Shown: positions 16,958 through 26,602, numbered from the stretch's first letter. The stretch is DNA of 64,000 nt from Sunxiuqinia sp963677175 (GCA_963677175.2 CAXXES010000006.1:620001-684000), one strand, 5' to 3'. Made by a program: numbers and translations. The notes: a model not told the origin generated them from the letters alone.

Positions 16958-18271
16958 CTATTCATCCAGATATTTATGAGGCAATTCTTTGCTGGCTTTT
17001 GAACCAAGTTCGCGAAGCTTTTCGGCCGAGCGGATCAGGTTACCGCGGCCGTCATTCAGCTTGTTCATGGCCAGATCGTAGTTCTTGCGGGTTTGCTCAA
17101 TGTTGTAGCCTACCTTCTCGAGGTCGGCAATAAAACTGACAAACTTATCATAGAGCAGGCCGCCCTGCCGGGCAATCTCCATGGCATTGCGGGTCTGGTT
17201 TTCCTGTTGCCAAATAGAGGCAATGGTGCGTAATGTCGCCAGTAGGGTCGACGGGCTAACAATAACCACCTTGTTGTCCCAGGCATACGAAAACAGATCC
17301 TGATCGGCCTGAATGGCTACGCTGAAGGAGGACTCGATGGGCACAAACAACAGCACAAAGTCGGGGCTGTTCATGCCGGGCGCTGATTGATAATGCTTTT
17401 CGCTCAACTGCTTAATGTGGGTTTTTATACTCAGTAAATGGCCCTTGACATAGGCCAGACGGTCAGCTTCTTCCGTAGCGTTTAACAAACGCTCATAAGC
17501 CACCAGCGATACTTTTGAGTCAACCACAATGTGTTTTTGATCGGGCAAGTGAATCACCACATCGGGCTGTAAACGAGCGCCATTCTCTGCAAGAACACTG
17601 AATTGCTTTTCATACTCACGCCCTTCGGTCAGACCCGAGCGCTCAAGAATTCGTTCCAAAATGACTTCGCCCCAGTTTCCCTGCTTTTTCACATCGCCCT
17701 TCAGCGCTTTAGTCAGGTTGCTGGCCTCATCGCTAATCTTCAGGTTCAGGTCGTGTAACTTCTTCAGTTCAGCTTTCAAATCTGTTTGATCCTTCAGGCC
17801 TTTCTCGTAAGTGTCCTCTACTTTCTTTTCGAAAAGCTGAATCTTCTCGCGCAAAGGATTCAGAATTTCGCTGATGTTCTTCTGATTGACCAGCGTAAAG
17901 TCCTGCGAGTTCTGCTTTAAGATTTTGTGGGCTATATTTTCAAATTCTGTTGTAAACTTCTTCTGAAGTTCTTCCATCTCTTGCTTCTGGGTAGCCAGCT
18001 TTTCGCGAAGGTTGGCAAATTCCACCTCGGCTTTGGTGAGGCGTTGCGACTGTAGCTCGCTCTCGGCCTCTTTGGTTTCCAGCCGTGAAGTCAGCTTTTC
18101 CTTATCGTCCTGCAAATAAGTTACCCGCTCCTCCAACTGGGCTTTGTTTTTTTCGTACTCACTCCGCACTGCCAACAGCCCATTCTCCGAGTTCTTGGCT
18201 TTTAATTTCAACAACAAAAAAGCGACAACAAATCCAACAGCCAGTCCGGCAAGTAAATAAACAATTTCCAT
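16958..18271 (-). CDS. rmuC: DNA recombination protein RmuC
   Basis: RmuC-family proteins limit inversions between short inverted repeats and carry a PD-(D/E)xK-like nuclease core. The product is 437 residues from ATG 18271; a TTG nine bases earlier is less likely. It starts with a membrane anchor (IVYLLAGLAVGFVVAFLLL), then a long coiled coil (about residues 25-180), then the core with GNWGEVILERILERSGL and LQPDVVIHLPDQKHIVVDSKVSL, where the catalytic Asp and Asp-x-Lys residues lie. Length and domain order are normal. It is monocistronic. Confidence 0.95.
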   Translation of the reverse strand: MEIVYLLAGLAVGFVVAFLLLKLKAKNSENGLLAVRSEYEKNKAQLEERVTYLQDDKEKLTSRLETKEAESELQSQRLTKAEVEFANLREKLATQKQEMEELQKKFTTEFENIAHKILKQNSQDFTLVNQKNISEILNPLREKIQLFEKKVEDTYEKGLKDQTDLKAELKKLHDLNLKISDEASNLTKALKGDVKKQGNWGEVILERILERSGLTEGREYEKQFSVLAENGARLQPDVVIHLPDQKHIVVDSKVSLVAYERLLNATEEADRLAYVKGHLLSIKTHIKQLSEKHYQSAPGMNSPDFVLLFVPIESSFSVAIQADQDLFSYAWDNKVVIVSPSTLLATLRTIASIWQQENQTRNAMEIARQGGLLYDKFVSFIADLEKVGYNIEQTRKNYDLAMNKLNDGRGNLIRSAEKLRELGSKASKELPHKYLDE

Positions 18272-18518
18272 CTTCTTCAACTTTGAAAGCTAAAAGTATA
18301 AAGAAGAAAGGAGAAAATCAGCGATGAAGCGGTTAAGTCAAATGTCGCCAATGGTTGATCGCTCAGAGACTGGATTCTTGATTGAAACTTGTCAAAATTT
18401 GTGGCGATTCTTCTAATAAATTAGAATTCATGAAAACCACAATACCGGTCCGCTTAGCGCCTAATATCCAAAGCAAACAAGAGCCAGAAAGAATAAAATA
18501 AGTGAATAATAAATACCG

Positions 18519-18526
18519 TATATTTG
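18519..18526 (+). promoter_or_regulatory. Candidate -7 box of the toxin-antitoxin pair
   Basis: TATATTTG lies 16 bp ahead of the antitoxin ATG and matches the TAnnTTTG consensus, implying a very short leader. No clear -33 box. Confidence 0.45.
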
Positions 18527-18542
18527 TATAAAACTAAGTACA

Positions 18543-18764
18543 ATGGAAACGATAATTCTAAGAGGGGATTCCGAATCAAATGCCAAACTGATCCTCGAAC
18601 TGGCAAAAAAACTGAATTTCAAGGCTAAAAGAATCAGTGAACAGGAGGCAGAAGAAATGAGTTTGTATTATTCCGTGCAAGAAGGACTTGAGTCAGGATT
18701 ATTGGTTGAAGATGAAAAAACAGCATTTCTCTCATCACTCGATCCAGATCACGATGAAGACTGA
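18543..18764 (+). CDS. Probable antitoxin of a type II toxin-antitoxin pair
   Basis: This 73-residue acidic protein overlaps the following RelE/ParE-like gene by 11 bp, the usual antitoxin-then-toxin arrangement. It begins METIILRGDSESNAKLILELAKKL and continues with a helix-rich, Glu-rich C-terminal half ending SLDPDHDED. It has no obvious Phd, RHH or HTH signature that I can name. The sequence resembles short Bacteroidota antitoxin-like proteins that start with a beta strand and an alpha-helix wrapping the toxin. Function is inferred from context, size and charge. Confidence 0.7.
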   Translation: METIILRGDSESNAKLILELAKKLNFKAKRISEQEAEEMSLYYSVQEGLESGLLVEDEKTAFLSSLDPDHDED

Positions 18765-19020
18765 CATAACGAAGAAGTTTCTAAAACAAGTCAATAAATC
18801 AGCGGATAAATCAACGAAAAAGAAGCTGCTCGATATCATTGAAAATACACAAAGTGCAAACACGTTAAGTGACATTACAGCACTAAAGAAACTCAAAGGA
18901 TACAAGCATACCTACCGAATACGACTGGGAGAATTCCGAATAGGAATCTACATCGAAAACAAGACCGTTATATTTGCCGCATTCGATAACCGATCCGATA
19001 TTTACAAACATTTTCCTTAA
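18754..19020 (+). CDS. RelE/ParE-family toxin
   Basis: This 88-residue basic protein starts at ATG 18754, within the last codons of the antitoxin gene. The RelE/ParE fold is shown by the pattern KKFLKQVNKSADKSTKKKLLDII, then LKKLKGYKHTYRIRLGEFRIGIYIE and IFAAFDNRSDIYKHFP. The segment YRIRLGEFRIGI matches the family core strand with its conserved Arg residues. RelE members cut mRNA on the ribosome, while ParE members poison gyrase; the sequence alone does not separate these. A frame extending upstream to 18688 is an overlap artefact. Confidence 0.85.
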   Translation: MKTDITKKFLKQVNKSADKSTKKKLLDIIENTQSANTLSDITALKKLKGYKHTYRIRLGEFRIGIYIENKTVIFAAFDNRSDIYKHFP

Positions 19021-19239
19021 AAGCACCCCCCAACTACCCTGTCTCCCGCGCGATTGTATCGCATGATTATTCTTAAACACCACACGAAAGGATCCGTGCG
19101 GTAGCAGCGGTAACCGCTACGCGGCAGGTTTCAGTTTCTCTTCCTCCAGTGGTTGGACAACTTTCAACTTGGAATTTGGAATTTGAAATTTAAAACATTA
19201 GTACTATTTTAACGCTCCGAAATAAAAAAAAGCCGTTCA

Positions 19240-19902
19240 ATGGATGTAAAGATTGATGCCAGCTGGAAAAAGATTCTGGCCCAGGAATTTGAGAAAGACT
19301 ATTTCAAGAAACTAAGTGCGTTTGTCCACGAAGAATACCGGACACATAAAATCTATCCGCCTGCCAAGCTCGTTTTCAATGCTTTTGACCAATGTCCATT
19401 CGATCAGGCCAAAGTCGTCATTCTCGGACAAGACCCTTACCACGGACCAGCACAAGCGCATGGGTTATGCTTTTCGGTGAATGATGGAATTCCTTTTCCT
19501 CCAAGCTTACGAAACATTTTCAAAGAGCTGCAGCAAGATATTGGCAAGGCCATACCGTTAACTGGCAACCTGACAGACTGGGCCAGGCAAGGGGTTTTGC
19601 TTTTAAATGCCACCCTCACCGTACGTGCAGGGCAGGCCGGCTCTCACCAGAAAAAAGGTTGGGAGCAGTTTACCGATGCGGTGATTCATCAAATCAACGC
19701 CCAAAAAGAGCATGTGGTGTTTATCTTGTGGGGAAGTTATGCCATCCGGAAAGGCGAATTTATTGATCAAAACAAGCACTTGGTGTTAACTTCGGTGCAT
19801 CCATCACCGCTTTCGGCCAGCAGGGGCTACTTCGGGAATAAACACTTTAGCCTTGCCAATGCTTTCTTGAAAAAGCACGAACTGCCGCCAATCAACTGGT
19901 AA
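19240..19902 (+). CDS. ung: Uracil-DNA glycosylase
   Basis: Ung removes uracil from DNA as the first step of base-excision repair. The 220-residue product has the water-activating loop GQDPYHGP (63-70, Asp65) and the DNA-intercalating loop HPSPLSA (187-193). The uracil-recognition segment LLLNATLTV is at about residues 120-128. Length is normal for family 1. The ATG at 19240 gives a typical N-terminus. It is monocistronic and converges on the hybrid kinase gene. Confidence 0.97.
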   Translation: MDVKIDASWKKILAQEFEKDYFKKLSAFVHEEYRTHKIYPPAKLVFNAFDQCPFDQAKVVILGQDPYHGPAQAHGLCFSVNDGIPFPPSLRNIFKELQQDIGKAIPLTGNLTDWARQGVLLLNATLTVRAGQAGSHQKKGWEQFTDAVIHQINAQKEHVVFILWGSYAIRKGEFIDQNKHLVLTSVHPSPLSASRGYFGNKHFSLANAFLKKHELPPINW

Positions 19903-19919
19903 GGCTCCATGCCAGAGCA

Positions 19920-21074
19920 CTACTTCAGTGGCAATTTAAAATAAAAGGTGGTACCCTTGCCCGGAACAGAATCGATCCAAATTTCGCCTCCGAGGCTTTT
20001 AACAAATGATTTCGAGATGGTCAGCCCCAATCCTGCGCCACCGAAATTACGCGTACTCCCCTCCTCTACCTGTCTGAAGCGATCAAATATAAGCGTTTGC
20101 TTTTCCTTCGAAATTCCGATCCCAGTGTCTTTCACATAAAACTGCAAACTATGATCTCCCTCCTCCACACCAAATTCAACAAAACCTTCTTTTGTAAATT
20201 TGATTCCATTAGAAATGAGGTTTGTCAGTATCTGAATAAGCTTGTTTTCATCGGTAATCAATCGGGTAGGCTGCTCTGGCATCTTTTTGACCCGAAGCTC
20301 AACCCCCTTCTTTTTGAAATCTTCACTGCGAATGGAGTGCAAATACGAAAAAACATTTTCGAGATCAACCACCCCTTTATTCATACGAATCTGATTGGCT
20401 TCAATCATCGAAATATCCATGATGCTGTTAATAATATGAATTAACTGATCGCAGGAATCACGGATGATCTGAACGTATTTTTCTTGTCTTTCCAAATCGT
20501 CCGTCTTGATCAGCAATTCCGAGAACCCAAGAATCCCATTCATCGGCGTTCGAATTTCGTGGCTCATATTGGAAAGAAAGATCGATTTCAACCGATCGCT
20601 TTCTTCTGCCTTCTCCTTAGCAAGCAGTAGTTCCTGATTTTGCCGTATCAATTCGTCCTGAGCCCTGGCCAGTGCTCGCTGTTCTTCGGCTTCTTTCAGG
20701 GCCCGCTTAATGGATGATACCAGCCGTCCCATGCGGTCTTTCAAGATATAATCAACTGCTCCCTCTTTTAATAGCGACACCGCTTTCTCTTCGCCAATGG
20801 TTCCGGATACACAAATGAACGGAAGATCGGATCGATACTTTCGGGCCAGCTCCAAGGCTTCCGGCGCCTCAATGGAGGGTAACTTATAATCAGAAATCAG
20901 AATGTCAAAGGTCTGTTCCTTTATAGCAGCAATATAATCATTTCGGTTATCTACATTAAGAAAATCCAATTCGAACTCTTCTTCTATCAAAGCTATAAAA
21001 AGTTCAACATCCAACGGAGTATCCTCCAAATACAACACTTTGAGGGGATCTTTCTTACCATTTGATTGAATCAT
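19920..21074 (-). CDS. Hybrid sensor kinase: receiver domain followed by histidine kinase
   Basis: This 384-residue cytoplasmic protein begins with a receiver domain (LKVLYLEDTPLDVELF, phospho-acceptor Asp in ILISDYKLPS, then FICVSGT and the conserved Lys in YILKDR). A short coiled-coil linker (residues 130-160) leads to a HisKA domain with FLSNMSHEIRTPMNGILGF and a HATPase_c domain (N box NLISNGIKFT, then DTGIGI and GAGLGLTISK). There are no membrane segments, so input must come by phosphotransfer or partner binding. A second sensor kinase lies just upstream on the same strand (151 bp gap), which may be its partner. Confidence 0.93.
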   Translation of the reverse strand: MIQSNGKKDPLKVLYLEDTPLDVELFIALIEEEFELDFLNVDNRNDYIAAIKEQTFDILISDYKLPSIEAPEALELARKYRSDLPFICVSGTIGEEKAVSLLKEGAVDYILKDRMGRLVSSIKRALKEAEEQRALARAQDELIRQNQELLLAKEKAEESDRLKSIFLSNMSHEIRTPMNGILGFSELLIKTDDLERQEKYVQIIRDSCDQLIHIINSIMDISMIEANQIRMNKGVVDLENVFSYLHSIRSEDFKKKGVELRVKKMPEQPTRLITDENKLIQILTNLISNGIKFTKEGFVEFGVEEGDHSLQFYVKDTGIGISKEKQTLIFDRFRQVEEGSTRNFGGAGLGLTISKSFVKSLGGEIWIDSVPGKGTTFYFKLPLK

Positions 21075-21225
21075 TACTCGTTTGTTTCATGTTACAGCAA
21101 TTCGTTTATCACGATCCGGTATACGCCAGCTTACCGCATGGCGCCATCTCAATCAGCTAATTGATCGGGGCTCATCTTAAGCCCTGTAAATATCGCTTTA
21201 GTTCCATTCCACCTACATTTCTTGT

Positions 21226-23048
21226 TTAATTGGTAAAATAAAAAGTCGCTCCTTTCTCCGGTTCTCCTTCGGCCCAAACCGTTCCATCATGCCGGATCAC
21301 AATCCGCCGGACAATAGCAAGTCCAATTCCGGTGCCTTCGTACTCTTCATCTGAATGCAGCCACTGAAAAGTTCCAAACAGCTTGTGCTTGTACTTCATG
21401 TCAAACCCAACCCCATTATCCTCCACCAAAAATATGACCCGTGCCTTTTCCTGTTTTGCTGTTACTTTGATCACCGGATGCTCCCGTTTTGACGAATACT
21501 TCACGGCATTACCCAACAGGTTTATCCAAACTTGCTTTATCATGGGCAAATCGCCTAAGACCTTTGGCATTGCTCCAATTTGCCAATCAATCTTGGGTCC
21601 CTTACCGTTTTTCTCAAGCTGCCGGACAACTTCATGCACCAACAAGGTCATTTCAAACTTAACTTCTTTAATTTCAGCCCGTCCTATCCGGAAGAAATTC
21701 AACAAACCTTCAATCAACCGGTTCATATTCCGGATTGCTTCCTTGATGTATCCCAAATAAGTTAGCCCTTTCTCGCTTAGTTCCTGCTGATTTTTTTCTC
21801 CAGCAAGTCAACAAAGCCACCAATGTGACGCAAAGGTGCTCGTAAATCGTGCGATACAGAGTAAGCAAATGATTCCAGCTCCTGATTCACCTGACTGACT
21901 CTTTCATTTTGGCTTGACAACTCATCGGTTCTGGACTGAATCCGTTGTTCAAGGGTTTTATTCAATTCATTTAATTCGCCTACGTTTAACCGGAGCTTGA
22001 ATAATAGCCTGCTAATAATATAACTAGCAAATAACAGGAGAATTGAGACGGATCCGAAAACAAACAAAGACGTTTGTTTAAAGTTTTTTAATTGACTGAT
22101 ATCGCTGTAATTCAGGTGCACCACCAACCGCCAGTGCTTCCGGTCATGTCCGTAAACCTGGTTGACAGAAAGCATCATATCAGCACCAACAGCTTCATCA
22201 ATTCGCAGTTCCCTGAAAATAAACAAGCCACTGTCAGCTTTGCTATAACCAGAAGAACTTTCCTCCATGCTTTTCCATGTTTCCGGGAAAAAGCTGCCGA
22301 ACTTCAGGCTTTCATGATCATCAAAAAGAAACCCGAACAACGGATACTCCTCTGGCCCGGTAAGCCAATAGCCTTCCGAATCCAGTAACATGAATTTTGA
22401 AAAATTCGACAGATCCCGGATCTGAAAGCGTTCCAAAAAATCATCTAAATACTGCAGAATAACAATGACCCCGATAAACTGTTCCTGCCTATTATAAACC
22501 GGTGCTGAAAAGCGAATGACTTGTTGGTACGACCTACCGGTATGGGTAGGCGCCACATCTAGCTCCAGCTGAGAAATATAAATTTCACCACGCTTCAGCC
22601 GGGAAGCCTTGAGGAAATTGGGGCTTACACTTCGATCCTGCAACAAACTATCTTCAAAAACATCCAGTTGATTACGCCTCCAATCGATCCGCATCTTCTC
22701 CAGTCCATCGGCATCAATAAAACAGAGTTGTTTGTAATCCAAGTTTTTATGTCCAAATAGTTTTAAATCGGCAATCAACAGCGATTCTGTAGGCGGGTCA
22801 CCAAAATAATTGACTACGGAACGGTAACGCGAAAGAAAATTCAGATCGTTAACAGAGGCGGCTAACTTAGCCTGGATCATGACGACTCGCTGAAATAAAT
22901 TATCTGAATAAGATTCAGAGGTATTGGCTAAAATGTTTTTCTTTTGCTCAGTAAAAAGATAATAAGAAACACTGCCAATCAATAGAAAAAGGAAAAAGAA
23001 GATTGACACAAAAATCGCTAAAAAGTCTTTTTTAAAAAATAACTTCAT
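21226..23048 (-). pseudogene. Membrane sensor histidine kinase split by a frameshift at an A7 run
   Basis: The first frame starts at ATG 23048 (a TTG at 23069 is less likely). It encodes a membrane segment, a periplasmic sensor region of about 290 residues resembling a double-Cache domain, a second membrane segment (LFVFGSVSILLLFASYII), a coiled coil and the HisKA box VSHDLRAPLRHIGGFVD, and ends at 21777. The -1 frame directly continues with NQQELSEKGLTYLGYIKE and a complete HATPase_c domain (NLLGNAVKYS, DNGVGFD, GTGIGLAIVRRI) to 21226. The join is a run of seven A (T7 on the plus strand, 21791-21797). One extra A or a -1 ribosomal slip restores a kinase of about 607 residues. Neither part alone would work as a kinase. 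Confidence 0.85.
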
Positions 23049-23284
23049 TTCAATCTGCTTTGTGAACAATGCTCATTTAATCAAGCCAAAAGATTTCACT
23101 CCAATATGTACAAATTCAGCGCTAATTCGCTAAAACATAACGCGCATTACCCGTGAACATAACAAATAAAAGACTCAAACATCCTTTTTAATACACTTTC
23201 TTAGTAATAAAATCACGAAGCTTGGTTGATCAGGACAGGCAAACACCTGTCATAGGCGGAAACCAAGGCAAGAGGAAGGCAAAC

Positions 23285-23315
23285 AAAAAGCTGCCTCAAA
23301 ATTATGAGACAGCTT
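23285..23315 (-). terminator. Terminator after the KAS III-like gene
   Basis: On the minus strand AAGCTGTCTCA/TGAGGCAGCTT forms an 11-bp stem with one mismatch and a short loop, followed by a T run. It lies about 28 bp after the stop codon. Confidence 0.7.
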
Positions 23316-23342
23316 CAATATTTAGCAAAAATAAGTAGTCTT

Positions 23343-24425
23343 TTACCATTTATAGACGATAGAATTGATATTCATTCCTGCTCCAACCGAGCATAAAATA
23401 ATATAATCGCCGGCATGAATTTCCTGGTTCTCCAACTTTCCATTCACCACCAAATCAAGCAAGGTAGGCACCGTGGCTGTTGATGAATTTCCAAGTTTAT
23501 TGATACTCATAGGCATAATTCCTTCGGGAATGTTTTTCTCTTTATACAATTTGAAAACGCCTTTTAAAATTGCTTCATCCATCTTTTCATTGGCCTGATG
23601 GATCAGCACTTTTTTCACATCGCTCAAATGCAGGCCCGCCTTGTCAAGGCTATCTTTTACCACTCCCGGCACAAAGTTAAGAGCATACACATACAGTTTA
23701 TGACCAATCATTTTAATGAACAAGTCATCACCTTCATAATCCGGATTCAAGGATCCTCCCATAGTAAGCAAGTTGGCATAAGGAATTGAATCCGAACGGC
23801 TTGAATGGGATAGAATTCCAATTGGCTCATCCGACCAAGTCGCTTCAACAATCGTTGCCCCGGCTCCATCGGCATAGATCATACTATCGCGGTCATGCGG
23901 ATCGGATATTCGAGAGAGCACATCGGCACCAACCACAACACCCCGCTTATAGGTTTCGCTTCGAATATACGCGTCAGCGATAATCATTCCCTGTGTCCAG
24001 CCCGGACAACCGGATATGACATCGTGACAAATGCAAAATGGGTTCTTCAGGTTTAGTTTCCCCTTCACCTTGTTGGCCAATGACGGAACAATGTCGGAGT
24101 GTGTCCTTCCGTAAGCCACATCACCAAAATTGTGACCAACAACAATGAAGTCTAACTCTTCCGGGCTTATTTCTGCTGCCTGGCAAGCTTTTTCAATGGC
24201 TTCAGCTGCAATATCCGAATTCACCTGATCGTCATTCACCCAACGGCGCTCTTCAATATTGGTAATCTCATGAAATTTCTTAATGATCTCGCCATTGGCC
24301 TTATCGAAAGGTTTCCGGGTGGAGGGATCATAAAATTTGTAATCAGAAAAGTAATCGTTTTTAACCACTTGCTCAGGAATACAACTTCCTGTACCAATAA
24401 TTTTCGTATAGATATTCTTAGCCAT
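23343..24425 (-). CDS. 3-oxoacyl-ACP synthase III family protein (KAS III-like)
   Basis: This 360-residue condensing enzyme (from ATG 24425) has the thiolase-fold triad of KAS III proteins: Cys140 in ISGCPGWTQG, His276 in LIHQANEKM and Asn313 in KLGNSSTA. It should join an acyl-CoA starter to malonyl-ACP or carry out a related acyl transfer. No fatty-acid genes are adjacent. The N-terminal part (YFSDYKFYDPSTRKPFDKANGEI) is longer than in housekeeping FabH and matches a Bacteroidota subgroup often annotated beta-ketoacyl-ACP synthase III. It follows lpxH by 10 bp, so a link to envelope lipid metabolism is possible but unproven. Confidence 0.85.
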   Translation of the reverse strand: MAKNIYTKIIGTGSCIPEQVVKNDYFSDYKFYDPSTRKPFDKANGEIIKKFHEITNIEERRWVNDDQVNSDIAAEAIEKACQAAEISPEELDFIVVGHNFGDVAYGRTHSDIVPSLANKVKGKLNLKNPFCICHDVISGCPGWTQGMIIADAYIRSETYKRGVVVGADVLSRISDPHDRDSMIYADGAGATIVEATWSDEPIGILSHSSRSDSIPYANLLTMGGSLNPDYEGDDLFIKMIGHKLYVYALNFVPGVVKDSLDKAGLHLSDVKKVLIHQANEKMDEAILKGVFKLYKEKNIPEGIMPMSINKLGNSSTATVPTLLDLVVNGKLENQEIHAGDYIILCSVGAGMNINSIVYKW

Positions 24426-24435
24426 AACAATCAAT

Positions 24436-25203
24436 TCATAGGCTTTCGCCTGGACCTTTATATGTTTTCAATTCAAATTTTTCACCATCAAACACTCCAT
24501 ATGAAAAATGGGAAATCCAATCGCCCAAATTAATGTAGCGTGTCTTTTTTCCAAGGGGCAAATCTAATAACAAATGCCGATGACCAAAAATAAAATAGTC
24601 AACTTCTTCATCTTCAAGGGTTGATTTTGCAAAAAGGTAAAGGCCTTCTTTCTCTTCTCCTTGAAAAAGTACAAATATTCCCTTGGTCAATCGGCTCTTT
24701 TTTGACCAGGCATGCGCCATCGAAATACCCAGATTGGGATGCAGCCAGGAAAACAGCCATTGTAAAAAACGGTTTGTGAAAAGTTTTTTAAGTAGGTGAT
24801 AACCTTTGTCGTAAGGGTCTAGTCCATCGCCATGAGCCAGAAAGAATTTCTTTCCTGAAAAGCTTACCCGCATCTCCTCGCGATGAACGTGAACGCCCAA
24901 CTCGGATGGCAAATAGTCAAACACCCACACATCATGGTTGCCGGTAAAAAAATGAACCGGAATACCTGAATCGGCTATTTCAGCAATTTTCCCCAATGTA
25001 CGCGTAAATCCACGAGGAACAACGGTTTTGTATTCAAACCAGTAGTCGAAAATATCACCCATCAAAAAAAGTGCTGCTGCGTCCTTTTTAATTTCATCGA
25101 GCCAGGCTACAAACAGCATTTCACGCTCCCGATTATTCTTCAGTGCCGGAGCTCCAAGGTGGATATCTGAAATAAAATATATTTTACCTTGATAATCAGT
25201 CAA
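24436..25203 (-). CDS. lpxH: UDP-2,3-diacylglucosamine diphosphatase (LpxH-type)
   Basis: LpxH hydrolyses UDP-2,3-diacylglucosamine to lipid X in lipid A synthesis at the inner membrane surface. The calcineurin-like metal-binding motifs are all present: SDIHLG, MGDIFDYWFEY, TGNHD, AHGDGLD and FGHRH. The frame is open to TTG 25239, but that TTG lies on a -7-like TATATTTG, so I place the start at TTG 25203 just before TDYQGKIYFISD, giving 255 residues. An ATG is not available, which is unusual. The KAS III-like gene follows after 10 bp in the same direction. Confidence 0.85.
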   Translation of the reverse strand: MTDYQGKIYFISDIHLGAPALKNNREREMLFVAWLDEIKKDAAALFLMGDIFDYWFEYKTVVPRGFTRTLGKIAEIADSGIPVHFFTGNHDVWVFDYLPSELGVHVHREEMRVSFSGKKFFLAHGDGLDPYDKGYHLLKKLFTNRFLQWLFSWLHPNLGISMAHAWSKKSRLTKGIFVLFQGEEKEGLYLFAKSTLEDEEVDYFIFGHRHLLLDLPLGKKTRYINLGDWISHFSYGVFDGEKFELKTYKGPGESL

Positions 25204-25236
25204 TTTCCATCTTTCTTTTTCATCAAAATAACCGGA

Positions 25237-25244
25237 CAAATATA
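25237..25244 (-). promoter_or_regulatory. Candidate -7 box upstream of lpxH
   Basis: TATATTTG on the minus strand fits the TAnnTTTG consensus and overlaps the most upstream possible TTG codon, favouring the downstream start. Confidence 0.4.
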
Positions 25245-25311
25245 CCGGTAAAAAATTAAATTTCGCGAATTTATTTCATCAAACAATCCAGACAAAAAGT
25301 CCAGGCAGCGA

Positions 25312-26460
25312 TTAATTCAGTTCTTCGGCCAACAAGCGATCCAAAGCAGGTCCTTTCAAATCTTTAGCAATAATAACACCTTCATCGTCGAGCAGATAGT
25401 TGAAAGGAACTTGCTGCACATTATAATTGATCACAGCCGTCCGGCTTCCTTCCATATCTCCAACGTTAATCCACGAAAGCTTGTCCTGATCAATCGCATC
25501 AACCCACTCGTAGCGATCTTCATCGACACTAACCTGATAAATTTCAAAACCCTTTCGGCTATATTTCTTGTACAGTTCAACCAAAACCGGATTCATAATC
25601 CGTGATCCCCGGTCCTGCGCCGACCAAAAGTGGAGTAGGACATACTTTCCTTGCAAGGATGACAAAGCAATTTCCTTTCCATTCGAATCTGGAAGCACAA
25701 TGTCGGGGCTATTGTCCTCTTGTTCCTGAATCAGTTGTTGAATGCGCGCACTACGCTCATCCTTCATCAGCTTAATCGTATTGGCATACAATGCCTTAAC
25801 ATGTTCTGACTCAGGATAAAAAGAGTTTAGTGCAGAAGCAGCTGTTTTTAGTGATTGAATATCCTGGACTATAAAATTATCATTGTCGAATTTTTGATAG
25901 AGTGCCAAAACATTGGCCATGGAAAAAGGATGCGAAGTCACAAAGTTTTGCGAATATTTAATTTGCTCCTCCACTACCTTGTTGTATTCCTGTTCCCATC
26001 TTCTTTTTAAAGTTGGGTAATTTGGATCCGTCCGAAAAAGAACATGCAGAGAACTTATTGAATCCAGCAGATGTTTGGTCTGACTTAAATGCTGGTTTAA
26101 TTCCTGTACCTGTGCCGAACCTTCGGACCCGCTTACTACATAGCCACGCGAAAAGTTGGCTGCATCGCCAGCTACCTGAACCTGCTCAGCAGAGTCAACC
26201 AAGAGGGTAATAAAATTTCGATCACTTAGCTTCAGCAGAAAAAAAGTAGGATGCTGCACAATGCCATCAAATTCAAATTCCCCGGACTTTCCTATTTTTG
26301 CTGAATCGACATTTTCGGATGAACTTACCTTCAGTTTATCGAGGTAAACATACTGTCCTTCGGCGTTACTAATTCGCCCTGAGATTTTGTAGTGTGTGGA
26401 ATCATCACAAGCCACCATGAATGCAGCAATCAAAATTAGGAATATAAATAGTCTTTTCAC
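25312..26460 (-). CDS. DUF4369/thioredoxin-fold lipoprotein lacking the redox cysteines
   Basis: This 382-residue protein starts at GTG 26460 and has a lipoprotein signal ending at Cys18 (FMVAC). Residues 24-110 look like a DUF4369 domain (YKISGRISNAEGQYVYLDKL). A helical middle region follows, then an AhpC/TSA-thioredoxin domain from about residue 253. Where relatives have FWxxWCxPCR, this protein reads FWSAQDRGSR (278-287), so both active-site cysteines are replaced (Asp283 and Ser286). The cis-Pro loop QQVPFNYLLDDEG is retained. It should therefore be a non-redox binding protein or an inactivated relative. It sits between lpxH and ribF with its own orientation. Confidence 0.88.
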   Translation of the reverse strand: MKRLFIFLILIAAFMVACDDSTHYKISGRISNAEGQYVYLDKLKVSSSENVDSAKIGKSGEFEFDGIVQHPTFFLLKLSDRNFITLLVDSAEQVQVAGDAANFSRGYVVSGSEGSAQVQELNQHLSQTKHLLDSISSLHVLFRTDPNYPTLKRRWEQEYNKVVEEQIKYSQNFVTSHPFSMANVLALYQKFDNDNFIVQDIQSLKTAASALNSFYPESEHVKALYANTIKLMKDERSARIQQLIQEQEDNSPDIVLPDSNGKEIALSSLQGKYVLLHFWSAQDRGSRIMNPVLVELYKKYSRKGFEIYQVSVDEDRYEWVDAIDQDKLSWINVGDMEGSRTAVINYNVQQVPFNYLLDDEGVIIAKDLKGPALDRLLAEELN

Positions 26461-26594
26461 AATTCGGATTTTTCAATTTTTTATTGGTGGGTAAAAATAA
26501 TAATTTACTAATCAATTCACCGGTAAGTCTGAAATCTTTTATACAGTCAACTGGTTTTCATCATCAAGCGTTATTCAAAAATCTAAAATTATAC

Positions 26595-26602
26595 TACTTT
26601 TG
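26595..26602 (+). promoter_or_regulatory. Candidate -7 box upstream of ribF
   Basis: TACTTTTG matches TAnnTTTG 21 bp before the ribF ATG; no clear -33 box and no FMN riboswitch were seen. Confidence 0.45.
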
